Positions 1-12,004 of a stretch of 64,000 nucleotides of DNA are shown here, piece by piece (positions within the stretch are counted from its first letter, which is position 1; each line of letters opens with the position of its first letter). The position numbers and the translations under genes were made by a program. The stretch comes from Tetragonia tetragonoides. Lineage: Eukaryota > Streptophyta > Magnoliopsida > Caryophyllales > Aizoaceae. The stretch covers positions 15,469,501 to 15,533,500 of the forward strand of contig CM076144.1 of assembly GCA_038025085.1 (NCBI GenBank), written 5' to 3'. The notes below the pieces were generated by a model that saw only the letters and a program-made list of their open reading frames with translations, did not search any database and was not told where the DNA came from.

Positions 1-186
1 AGGGGTAAATACTCACGTATTCAATAATTAATCATCAAAGCACGAGTTTACAGTAGCAAAGCTCTCCCCTATTTATAGACAAAGAAAATCTAAAGCTATT
101 CGGAATCCTAATCCTAGTCCGAATAGGAAACTAACTACGAAATTGACTACAATTGTAAAACAGACTAACTAATAGCTTTCCTAACA
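1..186 (-). mobile_element. Probable LTR end (minus strand), cut by window edge
   Basis: Read on the minus strand this segment begins TGTTAGGAAAG at 186 and runs off the window at 1. It contains a promoter-like TATAAATAGGGG block near 70-80, as in a small plant LTR or TRIM. The other terminus and target duplication are outside the window, so this is an inference from style only. A minus-strand ORF at 684-250 lies immediately upstream, but I do not recognise its product. Confidence 0.35.
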
Positions 187-1725
187 CCTAATGGACTTCT
201 AATACTAATAACAATTAGATTATTACTCTCCTAAACATATTCTAACTAATTAAGGGAATACTAAACGAAATCGAACTAAACAACTGATTACGTAGCGCCC
301 AAGGCACAAACCCGTGGGAACAGCTTTCCACTGTAAATTAAATCGCCTTTTAAACCCTGTTACGTTTCGAATATGGGAAAACTCAAAAGATAGGAGTTTT
401 AGATCTCTTTTCCAGCTTTCTACAGAACTTTGAATCACCACGATCCCATATCGTATGAGTGAGTTATGATCAAAATACGAACCAGTGTAGAAGCTGTCAA
501 AATTACGGGAATCCTTATAACGAATAAGATCATATAATAAGAGCTTTAATCCCGATCTTGTGTGTAAACTCCATGTAATTATCTTTGTAGGAGTCAATTT
601 AATGCATAACCACCAAAGAAACTCGATGTAAACAAGAATAGATGTTCTCTTGCTAGTTCCTTGGTTGTTCTGTTTACTTTGCACACTTGCTCCCGCATCA
701 CTTGTTTATTTTAAACTTCACAACCATCACCCTCTAGAAAAGTGTTTTAACATTGGTGAATGAAATATTTTATAGGCAAGATAATGCCTGTGTAGGTAGG
801 ATGTAAACACATATGATATTAACAAACAAGCACCGATATTGATACATTGATTAGAACTTTGGAGAAACTTTTCCACCATAATAATAATAATAATAAGTAG
901 TCATGCATGTGAAACTGTCTCATGGTGGGACAATTTAATTAGGATGATTTAAATTAGATGGGATCCCTTGTAATAAAATGGCATTGTGAGTGCTGAAGTA
1001 CCTCACAAGCAAAGAAAAAAAAAAGGATTTATGCTAAGATTAGACATGTAGGGGACGATTTGAGTGGATGTCGTGACAGTATATCACACTATGTGCCGGA
1101 GGATCGTACCAGAGTAGATTCAAATTCTATCAAAACAATATTATGAGTGACTTAAAAAGTTCAGATACAATTTGCAGAAATGTAGGAGCGACTTCAAATG
1201 AATTAAAAATGACTTTGAGAATATTGTAATATTGGATGACTTTTTTTAATCTTGTAACTTAGGGTGACTTTTAGATTTAACGACAAGTCTTGGTTGTCTT
1301 AGCATGAGTTGATTAGACAAAGTAATGTAAGTGTTTTTTTTTAAAGAAGTGTTATAAGAATTCAATCATGTTAGGCTTTGGCGTGTAATCAATTGTGAGA
1401 AGAGAAGACAAAAAGGAAAAATAAGAAATATTTCTCCTAGTTTCTTCCTTCAAAAGTAAAAGAAATTCCCATTAAAAAAAGTAAAAGAAAAACAAAACCT
1501 CCAAGTTTCTTCAACGATCAACACCAAACCTTGTGACTTTGTCTTCTCCACCGTTTCAACTCGCAAACCCAAAATCCTTGCATTTCTTCTTCTACTACAT
1601 TATTATTACTACTCTTAGTTATTACTACAAATTTACAATGATCTAAATTCTGAACCAAAATGCTTCCATTATACTTTTGCCCATTTTGTAAATAACCATA
1701 ACCAAAACCCATTTCCCCCAAAAAA
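187..1725. other. Intergenic region upstream of the RING ligase gene
   Basis: No supported gene. It should contain the promoter and 5' UTR of the gene starting at 1726; no clear TATA box was identified. A short ATA microsatellite lies near 880-897 and an A-rich stretch near 1014-1024. The 144-codon minus ORF at 250-684 has no recognisable domain. Confidence 0.5.
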
Positions 1726-4700
1726 ATGGGAATTTCTTTCAGTTCTGGTAACAGAAGAAACCAAAACCACCGCTATCACCACCATCTTCACCACCACCCT
1801 TCATCTTACTATCACAACCCACCACAGCCCTTACCACCACCACCACCACCACCACCTTACTATTCCACCGATCCATCCACTCTCTCTCCTCTCCCACCAC
1901 CACTACCACCACAGCAACAGCAACCACAGCCTAACAACAACTATGTGCATTTGTCACCAGCACCATACCCAACAACAACTCAGTATAATTACCAATACCC
2001 ACCTCAAATTCAGTCAAATTATTACTACCCAGGTTGGCAAAATGGCTATAATTATGCAAATCCTATGATGGGTCGTCCCAATTTCCCTACTTTTTATGGT
2101 AATAATCAAGGAAATGGAAATGGGTGGCCTCAGATGGCTGCTCCTTTGGCTGACCCACCACCTTATGTGGAACATCAGAATGCTAAAGTGGTCAAAAATG
2201 ATGTGAATGTGCATAAGCATACTATTAAGCTTGAGGTTGATGAAGATAACCCTGATCAGCATTTGGTTTCCTTTGTCTTTGATGCTCGTTTTGATGGCAG
2301 GTTTGTGTTTTGGGCTTTGTTTTTTGTTCGTTCTCTTCACTTTGTGCTCATTTGTACTTTAATTTTATTTTAAAAAAAATTTCTTGCAATGTTGGAACTT
2401 TCTATGTTATGATGTTGGGTATTGATTGTATAACATGAATTTGTGCTTAGCTCTGTTGGTTATCTTCTTCGGGTTTTGTTTCGCACCTGAGTTCGGAACT
2501 CATCTTCATTGATTGTAGTGTATGTCTTCCTTTGAGCATGAAAATAAAATTTGTGTCTAGAATTGAGTGATGGGTTTCACGAGGATGGTATGAAGTAGTT
2601 GAAATTTCGTATGTCAAAGTTTGGACTTTTGGAAATAGTCAAATAAGTGAAACAATCGAATTCCAAATGTCTTGTGCTGAGGCCTGAGGGAAGGTTCCTT
2701 GTTGGTAATCCTCTCAGCTCGATTAAAGTAGAATCCCATGGTGCTTTGTAGAAGCTTTTTTACTAAACTGCCTCCAGCCTCTTTATCAAAAAAAAAAGAA
2801 CTGCCTCCAGTTATGTCTCATAAACTGATAATGGACAATAGATTTTGCCTTGTTCTCTGGAGTACCAAATGCATAGGCATAGAAGTACACTCTCCTGAAT
2901 TCTTACAGTCTTAGAACGCAATGTTTTAGTATGTTGAGTGGCTAATGGCTATGTCATCACCAGTATTTTTGACAGCAGCCTTGAGCACCTCTAGCCCTTC
3001 CGACCTCCTCGGTTCCGCTTTGCGGAGCATCACTGGGTTTTTGTATTGAATAAATATCGCCCACCATACTCATCTTTCTGGGGTCGTGTGTTTGACATTA
3101 AGATGTACCTCAAACTCCTCATCTCAACGATCCGCACACTAAATTTAAGCTCAAGGTCATGACAACTCAGGTCACCGGCTGCGAAGTGATTCAGGAGGCG
3201 TCCAGAAGCTATAACATTTAGGTTACCTATTCTCTGCGATTGCTCAATCATCCTTTTTCATCTTTTGGACTGGGTTTCTACTGTTTCAGGCAAAGTGATT
3301 ATATAAGAAATTTATACACATCTGTCAAGAGGTAGTAATCACATCAGTACTTCAGTGGTTCAATTTACATTTTAGGAGTGACTATTATTTCTGGCCGGAT
3401 AGAGTATTTTAATGATGCTATCTGGACCTTGCCCAAATTGTGATTAGTCATGTACATTGGAGTGTTACCCTTTTTTGAGTTTGTGTAATTGATTAAATTT
3501 CATATAGCAAACTTGTTGTGCAGAACTGCAGATAAGGGGGCAATTTTGTATTATTGCTGTTGACTTTGGTCTTTGGGGGCAGGGGAGAGATGATGTAATG
3601 AGTCTGGACATGACATCCTTGTGTAGGACATCCACTGGTGACAATCGGATGTTTTGGGTAGTGATACAAATCCAGGGTGATTTTGTTTCTTTTGTATGCG
3701 TGTAATTGTGCTTGGGTTCATGCTTTGAACAAAATCCATTTCTTCATATGAAATTGCCATTTGCAGAGAGACACCAGGAGGAGATGTAACAAGGCATAAG
3801 CTTCTCATTATTTGGGAGAAGTGGGAATAACTAGAAGCTTGATTTGCTGATTTGCTGATTTGTTTTTTGTTTTTTGTTTTTTTAATATTTTTTCTTTGTT
3901 TTTCTTTTGGGGTGAAGGGGGGTGTTACAAGTTGTTGTCTTTTTTCTTTTTCTTTTTTTCTTTACTAAGAACTAGGGGAAATTAGATATAATTCCAAAAC
4001 TTGGTCAATCAGGGTGGAATTTGGTTCTCATGTTTTAGGAAGCTGAAATTGGAGAATGGTCAATGTTGTACATCTGAATTTCAGAATTCACTTGATTCAC
4101 GTTCTGAGTTACATTATCTGTGACAGGGAGCTGAGTATTTCCAACCTTGGTGGAACATTATACTTGGCATCAGGGACTCACACTTTTATTTAAAATCTTT
4201 CTGATAATAGTTATTTAGACACAAGGATTTCGATAGATTGTACAAGCTTAGTGATTATTAAGGTGATGTATAACTCATGATCTTGCAGGCCTTCTATGCC
4301 ATGTGCACTGATGTTTGGTATATTCTTATCTTTTTTGACAGCATAACTATTTATTATTTTGCGAAGGAGGAAGGAGAGAGCTGCAAGTTCACTACTGTAC
4401 ATCCTGAAGCACCTAGGCCGGTAAAAGTTCCTTTCCAAAATGGGGTAGCACAAAGATTTTGTCAGCCTTCTGGAACAGGTGTGGACTTGGGCTTTTATGA
4501 GCTGGAGGATCTTGAAAAACAATCAGAAGATGATGTCTTTCCCCTTGTCATATTTGCTGAAGTACACTCTTCACAGGAAGATGATGAGGCCGGAACAGTT
4601 TCATTAGAGGCTTCTCCGAGGTTACAGGTTACTGAAGCGGTAATAGAGAAGAAGAGTGAAGGTTCTTTCCAAGTAAAAGTGATCAGGCAGATACTTTGGA

Positions 4701-7700
4701 TTGATGGTGTTCGTTATGAAGTACGTGAACTGTATGGAATCGGAAATTCATCACAAGGCTTTAATGATGAGGATCCGGGAAAAGAGTGTGTTATTTGCAT
4801 GACTGAGCCCAAGGATACGGCTGTAATACCTTGCCGGCATCTGGTAAGTGCTCATTCAACCATGATTAGCTATTCATATCACATTATTTTTATGAAGCAT
4901 CCAATTTACACCTCAACTAGCTTTCCAGTATACAATATGTGATGAACACATATCTGAGAATTTTGAGCAAGCTTACATGCTGTCGTCAGTTTGGTTTAGT
5001 CTGTTCTGAAATAAGAAACTGATTAGGACTTGCTGAGTAACATATATTCAACTCTAGAATTGCACCGGATCGCGTCAGGACGCTGTGACTAAGTGTGCTT
5101 GGGCAAGAATAGCACTAGGACGTGTGACCTCCTTGGAATTTCTCATGTCGCACCTCTTCTTTGCTATGTTTCACATAAAGGAAACGGGGAAACCATAACT
5201 CGGAAACAGGAAACGATAAACGTCATTTCTCAAAAAACTAGGAAACGTGGAGAAGCAAAAGGAGAGAAAAATCATTATCTTTTTTACCTAGAAACATACA
5301 TGAAATAGTTGTTAGCGATAGCATAAGCAAAGTTTAAAGAGATTAATGCAAAGTAATGGTTAATTTGGGATTTTAGAGGTCAATGAGAGAGAAAAGGTTG
5401 ATGTTCAGATCAAGAACTTTCCTCTAAGTTCCCTCAGAGTTTCCGAGTTTCCAAGTTTTTGAAATGGGAAATGTGACTCTTTGAGAGGTTCCGTGCATCA
5501 GAGCTATTTTGTTTTGTGTAGTCCATGAGACCAAAAACTAAGAATCAATTGAAGTATTGATCTTGAATATAAACCAATGATATCCATCGCTCCAAGCACT
5601 CCTCCTCCTATGTTCACTACATTGTTACTGATTCTTTTTCTATTAGTTTGAGATCAACATTAGATGGGTGAACTTCCTTGAGAATTTTACAATAACGACA
5701 CTTTAATGATCAGATTATACCAAACCCATAACAGGTCTTTCTATGTCATGTGTGCAAGGAAAGATAGTCTTGGGCGTTTATGAATCTTTGGTTTTGTAGA
5801 TGTCGTTAATCCCATCTTGTTAGTACTCTTTGGTAATGTCACATAGTCAAGAATTCTCGGAGCAATACAAATTCTTGACGCCTTTTCATTGCCATGGATT
5901 CAAGGAGGTTTAATCAAGGGTTTGTTAACTGCAGAGAAAAAAAATAATATTAGAAAGATAGTGTTAAAAATAAATGTTGTAAAAATTTGATTGAATGTTG
6001 GTTATTTTTGGAGTGGAAGCATCATGAATTTTCATGAGATAGGTATACTGGGGAAACCAATTCAAACACATCCCCACCAACTCCTCTTGATTTGCTAGCA
6101 TGACTGGTGACTGTTCGGGTTTAGTGATGGTTTTTGCCGATACTCTGATTGCAATTTGGGAGTTGGAGCCTTGGAGGAATGTGCATTTTCCAGTGGCTTC
6201 TCCAGCAGCTGCCGGGGGCACTGGCAATGAAACGTTTATTATTGTCAGTTGATAGGTGAGCTGAGGTGGCAAGAGGCGTTCAACCACAGACCAGTAAGAA
6301 GGTAGGAGGTGAGTGCCTGATTGGATTGATGTTTCCATGTGATTTCATCCCAACTTTTACACTACTTTTTGTTTGGCGTTGAAAAGGGGGGGGGGGGGGG
6401 GGGCGGACATGTTAGCGGAGTTATGTTTTCCGGCTCTCCTGCTCTAACAAGAGGCACCAACAGAGAATGGTTAAGGTAGATGCAGAAGGTGTCTCATGCC
6501 ATTTGAACTGGATTGAGGTGTAGTAGTGGCAGATCTTACATTGTGCCAAGTAGTTGCACATATAATGATATAATGTTACACGTAGACATAGCTATATGAA
6601 AAATCTGGTTGTCAATTGGTCTGTGCACTACCTTATATGTTTGAAATCTGTTGCTCAGTTCTTTCAGTTATGTTAATATTGGAAGATTCTTTTTATCTCT
6701 TTTCATTCTTTCCAGCTTTGTTCCCTTTTTCTTTCCTATCTTTTTTTAGTGGTGTTAGTTATATACAAAAACTTCGATAACACGGTCTTTCCGTAACTTT
6801 TGGTGAGAGGGGTTCACTTTTCAATGAAATAATGGTCACTGCTCACCATAAGTGACCCACTCCATTGCTAAATAGTGACCCCATTTTTCTGTGAGTTGGT
6901 CTCACGCAAGACGTGCTATTATATATAACTATTATTTTAATTTAATCTATATTTTCCCTTAGTACCAGTGGAGCTCCCGTTAAAAGGTCTTCTGGATCCG
7001 CCCCCTCAAATTAGGGTGGCGTGGTGTTGGATCGTTGGTGTAGCTTAACTGGATCAGTCTTTGTTTCCTTGCCATTACAATGTATTGCGAACCTTCTGCA
7101 ACCTTGTGGAAATGAATTGTTTTAGTTGCTAAGTAGTAGTAATTAATCCAGAGGTCCTAGGTTAAGAGTCCCCTCAGAGCCACTGGAGCCTCTGGAGGTT
7201 TTCCTGGCTGTTAACTTCAGGGCCCATGGGATTAGTCAAGCTAAGCTTGGACACCCATATTATCTTTAAAAAAAGTAGGAAGTGTTGCATGCTTCAATTT
7301 TTAAATCTTGTTTAGATAAATGATGATTTGGATCTTGGAGTTCCTTCATGCATATATCTGTGGGAGAAATTAGGACCATGATATGAGAATTGGTTCTCCC
7401 TGGCAGCTCTGTCCACTTATGCTACAATTCCAAATTTCCAAAGTGGATATAATGTTTCCTGAAGTACAATACCTTCGAAACTTGTTTTCATCTAGTGCTG
7501 CAAATTCTTTTGAAAGATACTGAAGTGGGGCTTGAATCAATTTCATAGGAAGTGAAATGAAGACGCTAATATGAATAGTCTGGTAGTAATAGTTTCTTAA
7601 AAGGTGAACTGAACAAAGCCAGTGTAAGACATTAGAAATATGTGTGATGGATAGTAGGAGTCTGAATTGCACTCTTCCGATATCGTAAGAGTTCATTTCG

Positions 7701-7909
7701 GCGCTCAAATTTTCATTGCAAATCTTTCCTTCATTAGATTGTGCTGTGTTTTTTTTTTCTTGTTCTTTTTTGAGCAATAATTACCCTCTCTTTTGCAGTG
7801 CATGTGCAGCGATTGTGCCAAAGAGCTGAGGCTTCAGTCAAACAAGTGTCCGATTTGCCGCCAACCCATCACCGAGCTTATTGAGATCAAGATAAACAAT
7901 GGTGAATGA
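1726..7909 (+). CDS. LUL: RING E3 ubiquitin ligase, LOG2/LUL family
   Basis: Three coding exons: 1726-2300, 4342-4843 and 7799-7909, with junctions CAG|GTTTGT, TTGACAG|CATAAC, CTG|GTAAGT and TTGCAG|TGCATG. They join in frame to 395 residues, close to LOG2 (about 390). The start MGISFSSG fits an N-myristoylation site (Gly2, Ser6), as known for LOG2. Residues 10-70 are His-, Pro- and Gln-rich. The conserved LUL domain begins around PPPYVEHQ and crosses the exon 1/2 junction at FDGSITIYYFAKEE. The C-terminal C3HC4 RING starts CVICMTEPKDTAVIPCRHL in exon 2 and ends CMCSDC and CPICRQPI in exon 3; all zinc ligands are present. Family knowledge: Arabidopsis LOG2 ubiquitinates targets linked to amino-acid export (with GDU1) and drought/ABA responses, at membranes. 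Assignment to LUL is firm; which paralogue is not. Intron 1 is about 2.0 kb and intron 2 about 3.0 kb. Confidence 0.93.
5061..5157 (+). pseudogene. 5S rRNA pseudogene fragment in intron 2 of the LUL gene
   Basis: The segment follows plant 5S rRNA from about nucleotide 25 to the 3' end: TGCACCGGATC near 5061, GTGCTTGGGCAAGAATAG near 5095, GACCTCCTTGG near 5126 and the 5S-like end CTCATGTCGCACCTC near 5142. Several substitutions are present, and the first roughly 25 nucleotides of 5S are absent. Because it reaches the true 5S end, it looks like a 5S-derived copy rather than a Cassandra LTR. Confidence 0.75.
6387..6404. repeat. Poly-G tract
   Basis: A run of about 17 G residues followed by CGG in intron 2 of the LUL gene. 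It may be a length-variable homopolymer or partly a sequencing artefact. Confidence 0.8.
6779..6935. repeat. Dispersed repeat shared with 52735-52865
   Basis: Both places carry the series GTCACTGCTCAC-like, AAGTGACCC, CTAAATA, then GAGTTGGTCTCAC-like in the same order and spacing, with many substitutions. I see a shared ancient repeat but cannot name the family. This copy is in LUL intron 2. Confidence 0.5.
7127..7274 (+). mobile_element. tRNA-derived SINE in LUL intron 2
   Basis: The body contains a degenerate box B-like GGTTAAGAGTCC, then CTGTTAACTTCAGGGCCC and GGGATTAGTCAAG and GGACACCC, a series I recognise from plant Au-like SINE bodies. It ends in a short A-rich tail (TTTAAAAAAAG). AAGTAG occurs just before and just after, as a possible short target duplication. 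It lies sense to the host gene. Confidence 0.6.
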
Positions 7910-8790
7910 TCTCCAAGAGCTTCATTTTTCATCTTGGAAGTGATTGGTGCAGCAAATTTCTTTTTGTATCTATCCTTGTAATATAGTGTTTCTAACATAT
8001 TTGCTATCTCAGTGTTTCTTAGATCATATGTTCATTCTTTCTGTGTCTGTGTATGTCTTCTGTTTCTGAAATTCACCTTCAATACGATGTCAATGTGTTT
8101 ATAGCTTTCTGGAGTCCGTTTTATATCCCTCCTTAATACAGTGGACGGCTCGACGCCTTTCCTTCAATTGGAGAGCAAATTTCTCTTGAGCGCAATCATT
8201 CTCAAGTCTTGATAAATATTGCTCAGCCACAAGGTTTGATGGATATAGCCATATAGGGTGTTCGGAATTGATTCCTTAGAACTTGGGGTGGGAAGGGGTG
8301 CGCACTTGGGGTGACTAGCGCGGTGGCATACCCCTTACTTGTTCTCAGTCATGACATGAGTTCAATCAAGTCTCATTTTCAACAAAGTTGGAAGTTATTT
8401 AGTCCTTCGAAGAAAAAAGTATACTTAACATCCCATTATTGGGACATATCCAAAGGAATTACATTATCAACATGACTTAGGGAAATCATTGTTACAAAAT
8501 CGACAACCTAACTCTCAAGGCGAAACATGTGCAAACTTGTCACTTTGTTACCACTCCTATGTAAATGATCAACAATGCTAAATAGCTTGCCAAACACACC
8601 TCTTTCAAACCCCAACCTGCGCAACACTTTCTCCAACATGACCAAGCATAAGCAATAAGCATTAAGCATTAGACATTAGGCATTAGCCATGTCTACCTTA
8701 ACAACAAAAGAACTTTTGCTCAAGGCCAAGCTTTTCATGTAATGGAATTAATCGCCCAAGGGTAAAAGCACTTTAATAATAATAATAATG

Positions 8791-8823
<33 letters not shown>

Positions 8824-9215
8824 CATTTAGAAGCATTTCATCATGTTAAGGCTGTTAACAAACAACAGAGAAATAAGTGTTTACACAACATTACACAGAG
8901 GAATAGGACAAAAATCAATATAATTTTTTTTTCCTTTTTCTTTTGGATAAGAACCACAAAAGTGTGGTTAATAAACCCTCCAGCATTGCACCCCCAATTT
9001 AGCAACAGCAGAACAAGATTAGACACACTGTTCCCAACAAATATGCAATATGTTTCTGAAAAACAAATGAAACATCCAAATACCATTGGGGCCAATCAAG
9101 TGCCTTAAGAGTGTGGATATATTACCTAAAGCCACGTTTACCTCCTCTTATGTTTAGGCTCTTGTGTATTTGCTTGTTTTTTTTTTAACATAATTGTTTT
9201 TTCTTTCAATTCACA
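7910..9215. other. 3' flank of the LUL gene, no further gene
   Basis: The 3' UTR of the ligase gene begins at 7910. Beyond it I see no coding signal. An AAT/TAA microsatellite runs from about 8776 to 8822, and a short CATTAAG/CATTAGA repeat lies near 8650-8685. Small ORFs around 8788-9108 are low-complexity and look like chance. Confidence 0.6.
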
Positions 9216-9750
9216 GTGTGTTCTTTTTCACTTAATAGACCTTACTCAATTAGTAGAAATCAGTGGCAATACCTTATATAATCAGTGAGAATCAGTGGCA
9301 AGACCTTACTGAATCAGTGAGAATTAGTCGCAGGACCTTACTCAATCAATGAAAATCAGTGGCAGGATGCATATTCATACTCACAGAATAAGTAGCAGGA
9401 TCTTATTGAATCAGTTGAAATTAGTGGAAGAACCTTACCAAATTAGTGGCAAGACTATTAAGACTATGGAATTAGTTTAGTTATTCCTTAATTAAGTACT
9501 CTAGTATTTTCCATAGTCTAGATAAATTTATCGTTTCCATATTCAATTTGAATTTCCTAGTATAACATGTATTAGAATTCTATAACTCTGTCAAACTCTT
9601 GTATTATAAATAGCTTTGCTAATCATTAATAAAGAATAATCGTTCATAATCATAAATTTAACAAAGACCTTACCCAATCAGTGGGAATCAGTGGGAGGTC
9701 CTTACTCAATCAGTGAGAATTAGTGGAAATAAGTGGAAAAGAACGCACCC
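9216..9750. mobile_element. Harbinger-like MITE, family A, with nested solo LTR
   Basis: Terminal inverted repeats are GTGTGTTCTTTTTCACTTA on the left and TAAGTGGAAAAGAACGCACCC on the right in outline. The interior consists of degenerate units of about 30 bp of the form CTTACTCAATCAGTGGAAAT, each containing the near-palindrome ACTGAATCAGT. A 208-bp solo LTR interrupts it at 9456-9663. Confidence 0.65.
9456..9663 (+). mobile_element. Solo LTR nested in a family A MITE
   Basis: The insert is flanked by perfect 5-bp target duplications AAGAC (9451-9455 and 9664-9668), and removing it restores the MITE repeat phase. It runs from TATTAAGACTATGG to ATTTAACA, i.e. TGTTA...TAACA with one change in the first dinucleotide. 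It contains TATAAATAG and, further on, AATAAAGAATAA, in the order expected for promoter and polyadenylation signals. Confidence 0.75.
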
Positions 9751-9751
9751 T

Positions 9752-10165
9752 TGACCCTATTCCCCCAAAATGTCTCTCATGAGGCCGTCTCAACATGAGG
9801 CCACCTCTATAGTCAATCATTACATTAGCATGATGTCATGCTTGTATGAGATGCCTCAGCTTGACGCCGCCTCATATGAATATTTGTGTTATTCCCCTAG
9901 CAAAGTAGCTAAGACTAGTTCATTAGCTATCTTCATGTATGAGTTCAATCGGAGTTTGCTATCATAGCTATTGCTAATTCTTTGCCCTCTAACACATACC
10001 TCTTAGGCCTTAGCTAGTCGATGGAGATGTCCTTAGCATGCTTGGATTCTAGTTCCTCATCGTCATTTAGACAAATGCCTTGGTGTAAAATCTTTTGTTG
10101 AAGATTTGGCCCCATTCCAACCAATTAGGGGCCCTTTTAGTTCCTAATCGAACTGTTTAAAAAAT
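9752..10165. other. Spacer without recognised features
   Basis: Short ORFs only (for example 9770-9967), with no domain or homology that I recognise. Confidence 0.5.
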
Positions 10166-10520
10166 ATTTCTTCACTGTAATGTTATTTTAAACTGTTTAT
10201 AAAAATATTATTATTATTCTATATATGGCTTTTTTCAACAGTAGATATACAAATTTATTTTACAATACGTCTAATCTTGTTCACGTTGGATAGGATTTCG
10301 TATTGTGAAAAAACTCTCCAAATACATGTCTTTCGGTTGAAGATGGACATTTCTTCACTGTTATGTTATTTTAAACTGTTTATAAAAAAATAATTATTGT
10401 TCTATGTATGGCTTTTTTTTAACAGTAGATATTCAAATTTATTTTACGATACGTCTAATCTTGTTCACGTCGGATAGGATTTCGTATAGTGAAAAAACTC
10501 TCCAAATACATGTCTTTTGG
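10166..10520. repeat. Direct duplication of a 171-bp segment
   Basis: Copy 1 is 10166-10336 and copy 2 is 10349-10520. Both run from ATTTCTTCACTG to AAATACATGTCTTT(C/T)GG and share ACGTCTAATCTTGTTCACG and GATAGGATTTCGTAT. They differ by scattered substitutions and small A/T indels, so the duplication is not recent. Confidence 0.85.
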
Positions 10521-10568
10521 TAACTACTACTACTTGTATAATTATCAATGCATGGATGATCAGAACCT

Positions 10569-10705
10569 GGTGTGTTCTTTTCCATTGATCTCCATTGACT
10601 TGGTAAGGGTCAGTCACTAATTCCAACTTAATTGACACTTATTTCGACTGATTCGGTAAGATCTTATCACTACTTTCACTAATTCAGTAAAGAATTATCA
10701 CCGAT
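10569..10705. mobile_element. Truncated family A MITE
   Basis: Starts GGTGTGTTCTTTTCCATTGA and continues with CACTAATTC, GACTGATTCGGTAAG and ACTAATTCAGTAA units, then loses similarity. No right TIR is seen. Confidence 0.5.
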
Positions 10706-11146
10706 GTTGTAGAAAAATGTTGCTCACCCTACCTAGAGTTCTAGAATTCGGACATTGGCCCAATCAAGCTAGCCAGTGGCTAAAGGTGTCATACATCCAG
10801 ATGTAGGCAAGTACCCTTGTTGAATATTCATTGCTTTGCTTTTCGCTCATTTCCCAATTCAGTCTCTCAAGAATATCTGATGTACATTGTTTTTCAGTTT
10901 TTGCTAGTAACTGTTAGTTATTGTTTCCTCATGCCCTTTCCTTTCAAATATTCCTATCTATCAACTTTATACCATTATATTGCTGTCTGGTCTGGTCCTT
11001 GCATTGGCTTAAGAAACTTCGTGTCACTTCTGAGCTTTAAAAAGGGTTAATCTGTTATCCCTATAACTTTGTTTTATCATGGTTTGTTTTGGTAGAAAAA
11101 AGCCAGATTGAGAGTATGTTTGCTATAGAAGTTAGCATAAAGGTGA
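10706..11146. other. Spacer without recognised features
   Basis: A 77-codon plus ORF at 10817-11050 has no recognisable domain and no support as a gene. Nothing else is seen before the LTR array. Confidence 0.45.
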
Positions 11147-11151
11147 CCTGA

Positions 11152-11917
11152 TGTTGAGATAACGCTCCAAATACCAAATAATATTTAGTTGTGTTTTATT
11201 TTATTTTAGTTTTGTAAAGAAAATAAAATAGAACCAAAAAAAAAAAAAAAAAAAAAAAACAGAAAAAAAAGAGAAAGAAAACAAACCTGCGTGAGTTTGT
11301 GTTGTTGCCCAAGTTGTGGGTTTATTACCTTTGTTGTGTTAGTTTGGCCCACTAATTACTAAGTGACAAAGGGCTTGGTAATAACTTAAGTTGCTGGAGG
11401 AGCAACTTTTAGAAGGTGAGACGGCAAAAATTTTGATTGAGTAAAGCCGTGAGATTGAGAAACACAGCCGAAATAAAAGAGTGAAGAGCCAAGTAAAAGA
11501 GACAAACAGAAAGTGAGAGAAATTGAGTATTTCTTCAAAGAGGTTTGTTCTGTTCACGGTTGATTCGGTTTGTTTGTGTGAAGGTAATTATAGTATTTGG
11601 ATCGGTCATCGACAGGTATTTGTGGGTGTATCTTTGGGTTTGTGGAAGGACCAAATTGAGCTAGGATTTGTCAATTTGTACTAGTACCAAAGATAGATAG
11701 TCTACTTGTTGTTTGATCTTGTGATTGTTGCCTTTGTACTCTTGATTATCATAGTGGATTATTGTTTAGTGCGTGGAGATCCACACCGTGGTTTTTCCTC
11801 TAATTGAGAGGGGGTTTCAACGTAAAAATTGTCTGTGTTGATTATGGGTTCTTGCACTTTATTTTTCCGATTATCTGCTGTTGTGATTGTGGGTAAATAC
11901 CGTAGTTTTCCCCAGCA
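11152..11917 (+). repeat. LTR1 of array 1
   Basis: 766 bp, from TGTTGAGATAACGC to TTTTCCCCAGCA (consensus TGTTG...CAACA, with one change at the right end). It holds an A-rich tract at about 11239-11275 and a perfect 8-bp hairpin, AAGTTGCT (11388-11395) / AGCAACTT (11401-11408). Confidence 0.9.
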
Positions 11918-11919
11918 AG

Positions 11920-11931
11920 TGGTATCAGAGT
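11920..11931 (+). promoter_or_regulatory. Primer binding site, copy 1 (mutated last base)
   Basis: TGGTATCAGAGT two bases after LTR1. Copies 2 and 3 have the full TGGTATCAGAGC at 14112-14123 and 16306-16317. This is complementary to the 3' end of plant initiator tRNA-Met. Confidence 0.88.
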
Positions 11932-12004
11932 TTTGGTTGTAGGATCCGTGTGGTGGGAAAATTACTGTATTTGTTGAAGGGAGGAATTATTTTGTGCAAG
12001 TAAG

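Noticed and set aside
250..684. 144-codon minus ORF near the left edge
   Set aside because: I could not match it to any family. It may be transposon-derived because it lies just upstream of the probable LTR end, but this was not strong enough for a coding call.
5061..5157. Interpreting the intronic 5S-like segment as a Cassandra solo LTR
   Set aside because: It continues to the true 3' end of 5S and lacks the flanking LTR sequence seen at 50600-50735, so a 5S-derived pseudogene fits better.
5964..6338. 124-codon minus ORF in LUL intron 2
   Set aside because: No recognisable domain, start context or splice support. It sits in an intron with other repeats. Possibly a relic, but nothing supports a gene.
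8788..9108. 106-codon ORF starting with an Ile run
   Set aside because: The start is a translated AAT/TAA microsatellite and the remainder has no recognised similarity.
9241..9430. Regularly spaced repeats that could suggest a CRISPR-like array
   Set aside because: Units are degenerate, there are no unique spacers of constant length, the array is bounded by TIRs and a TWA duplication in sister copies, and the genome is eukaryotic.
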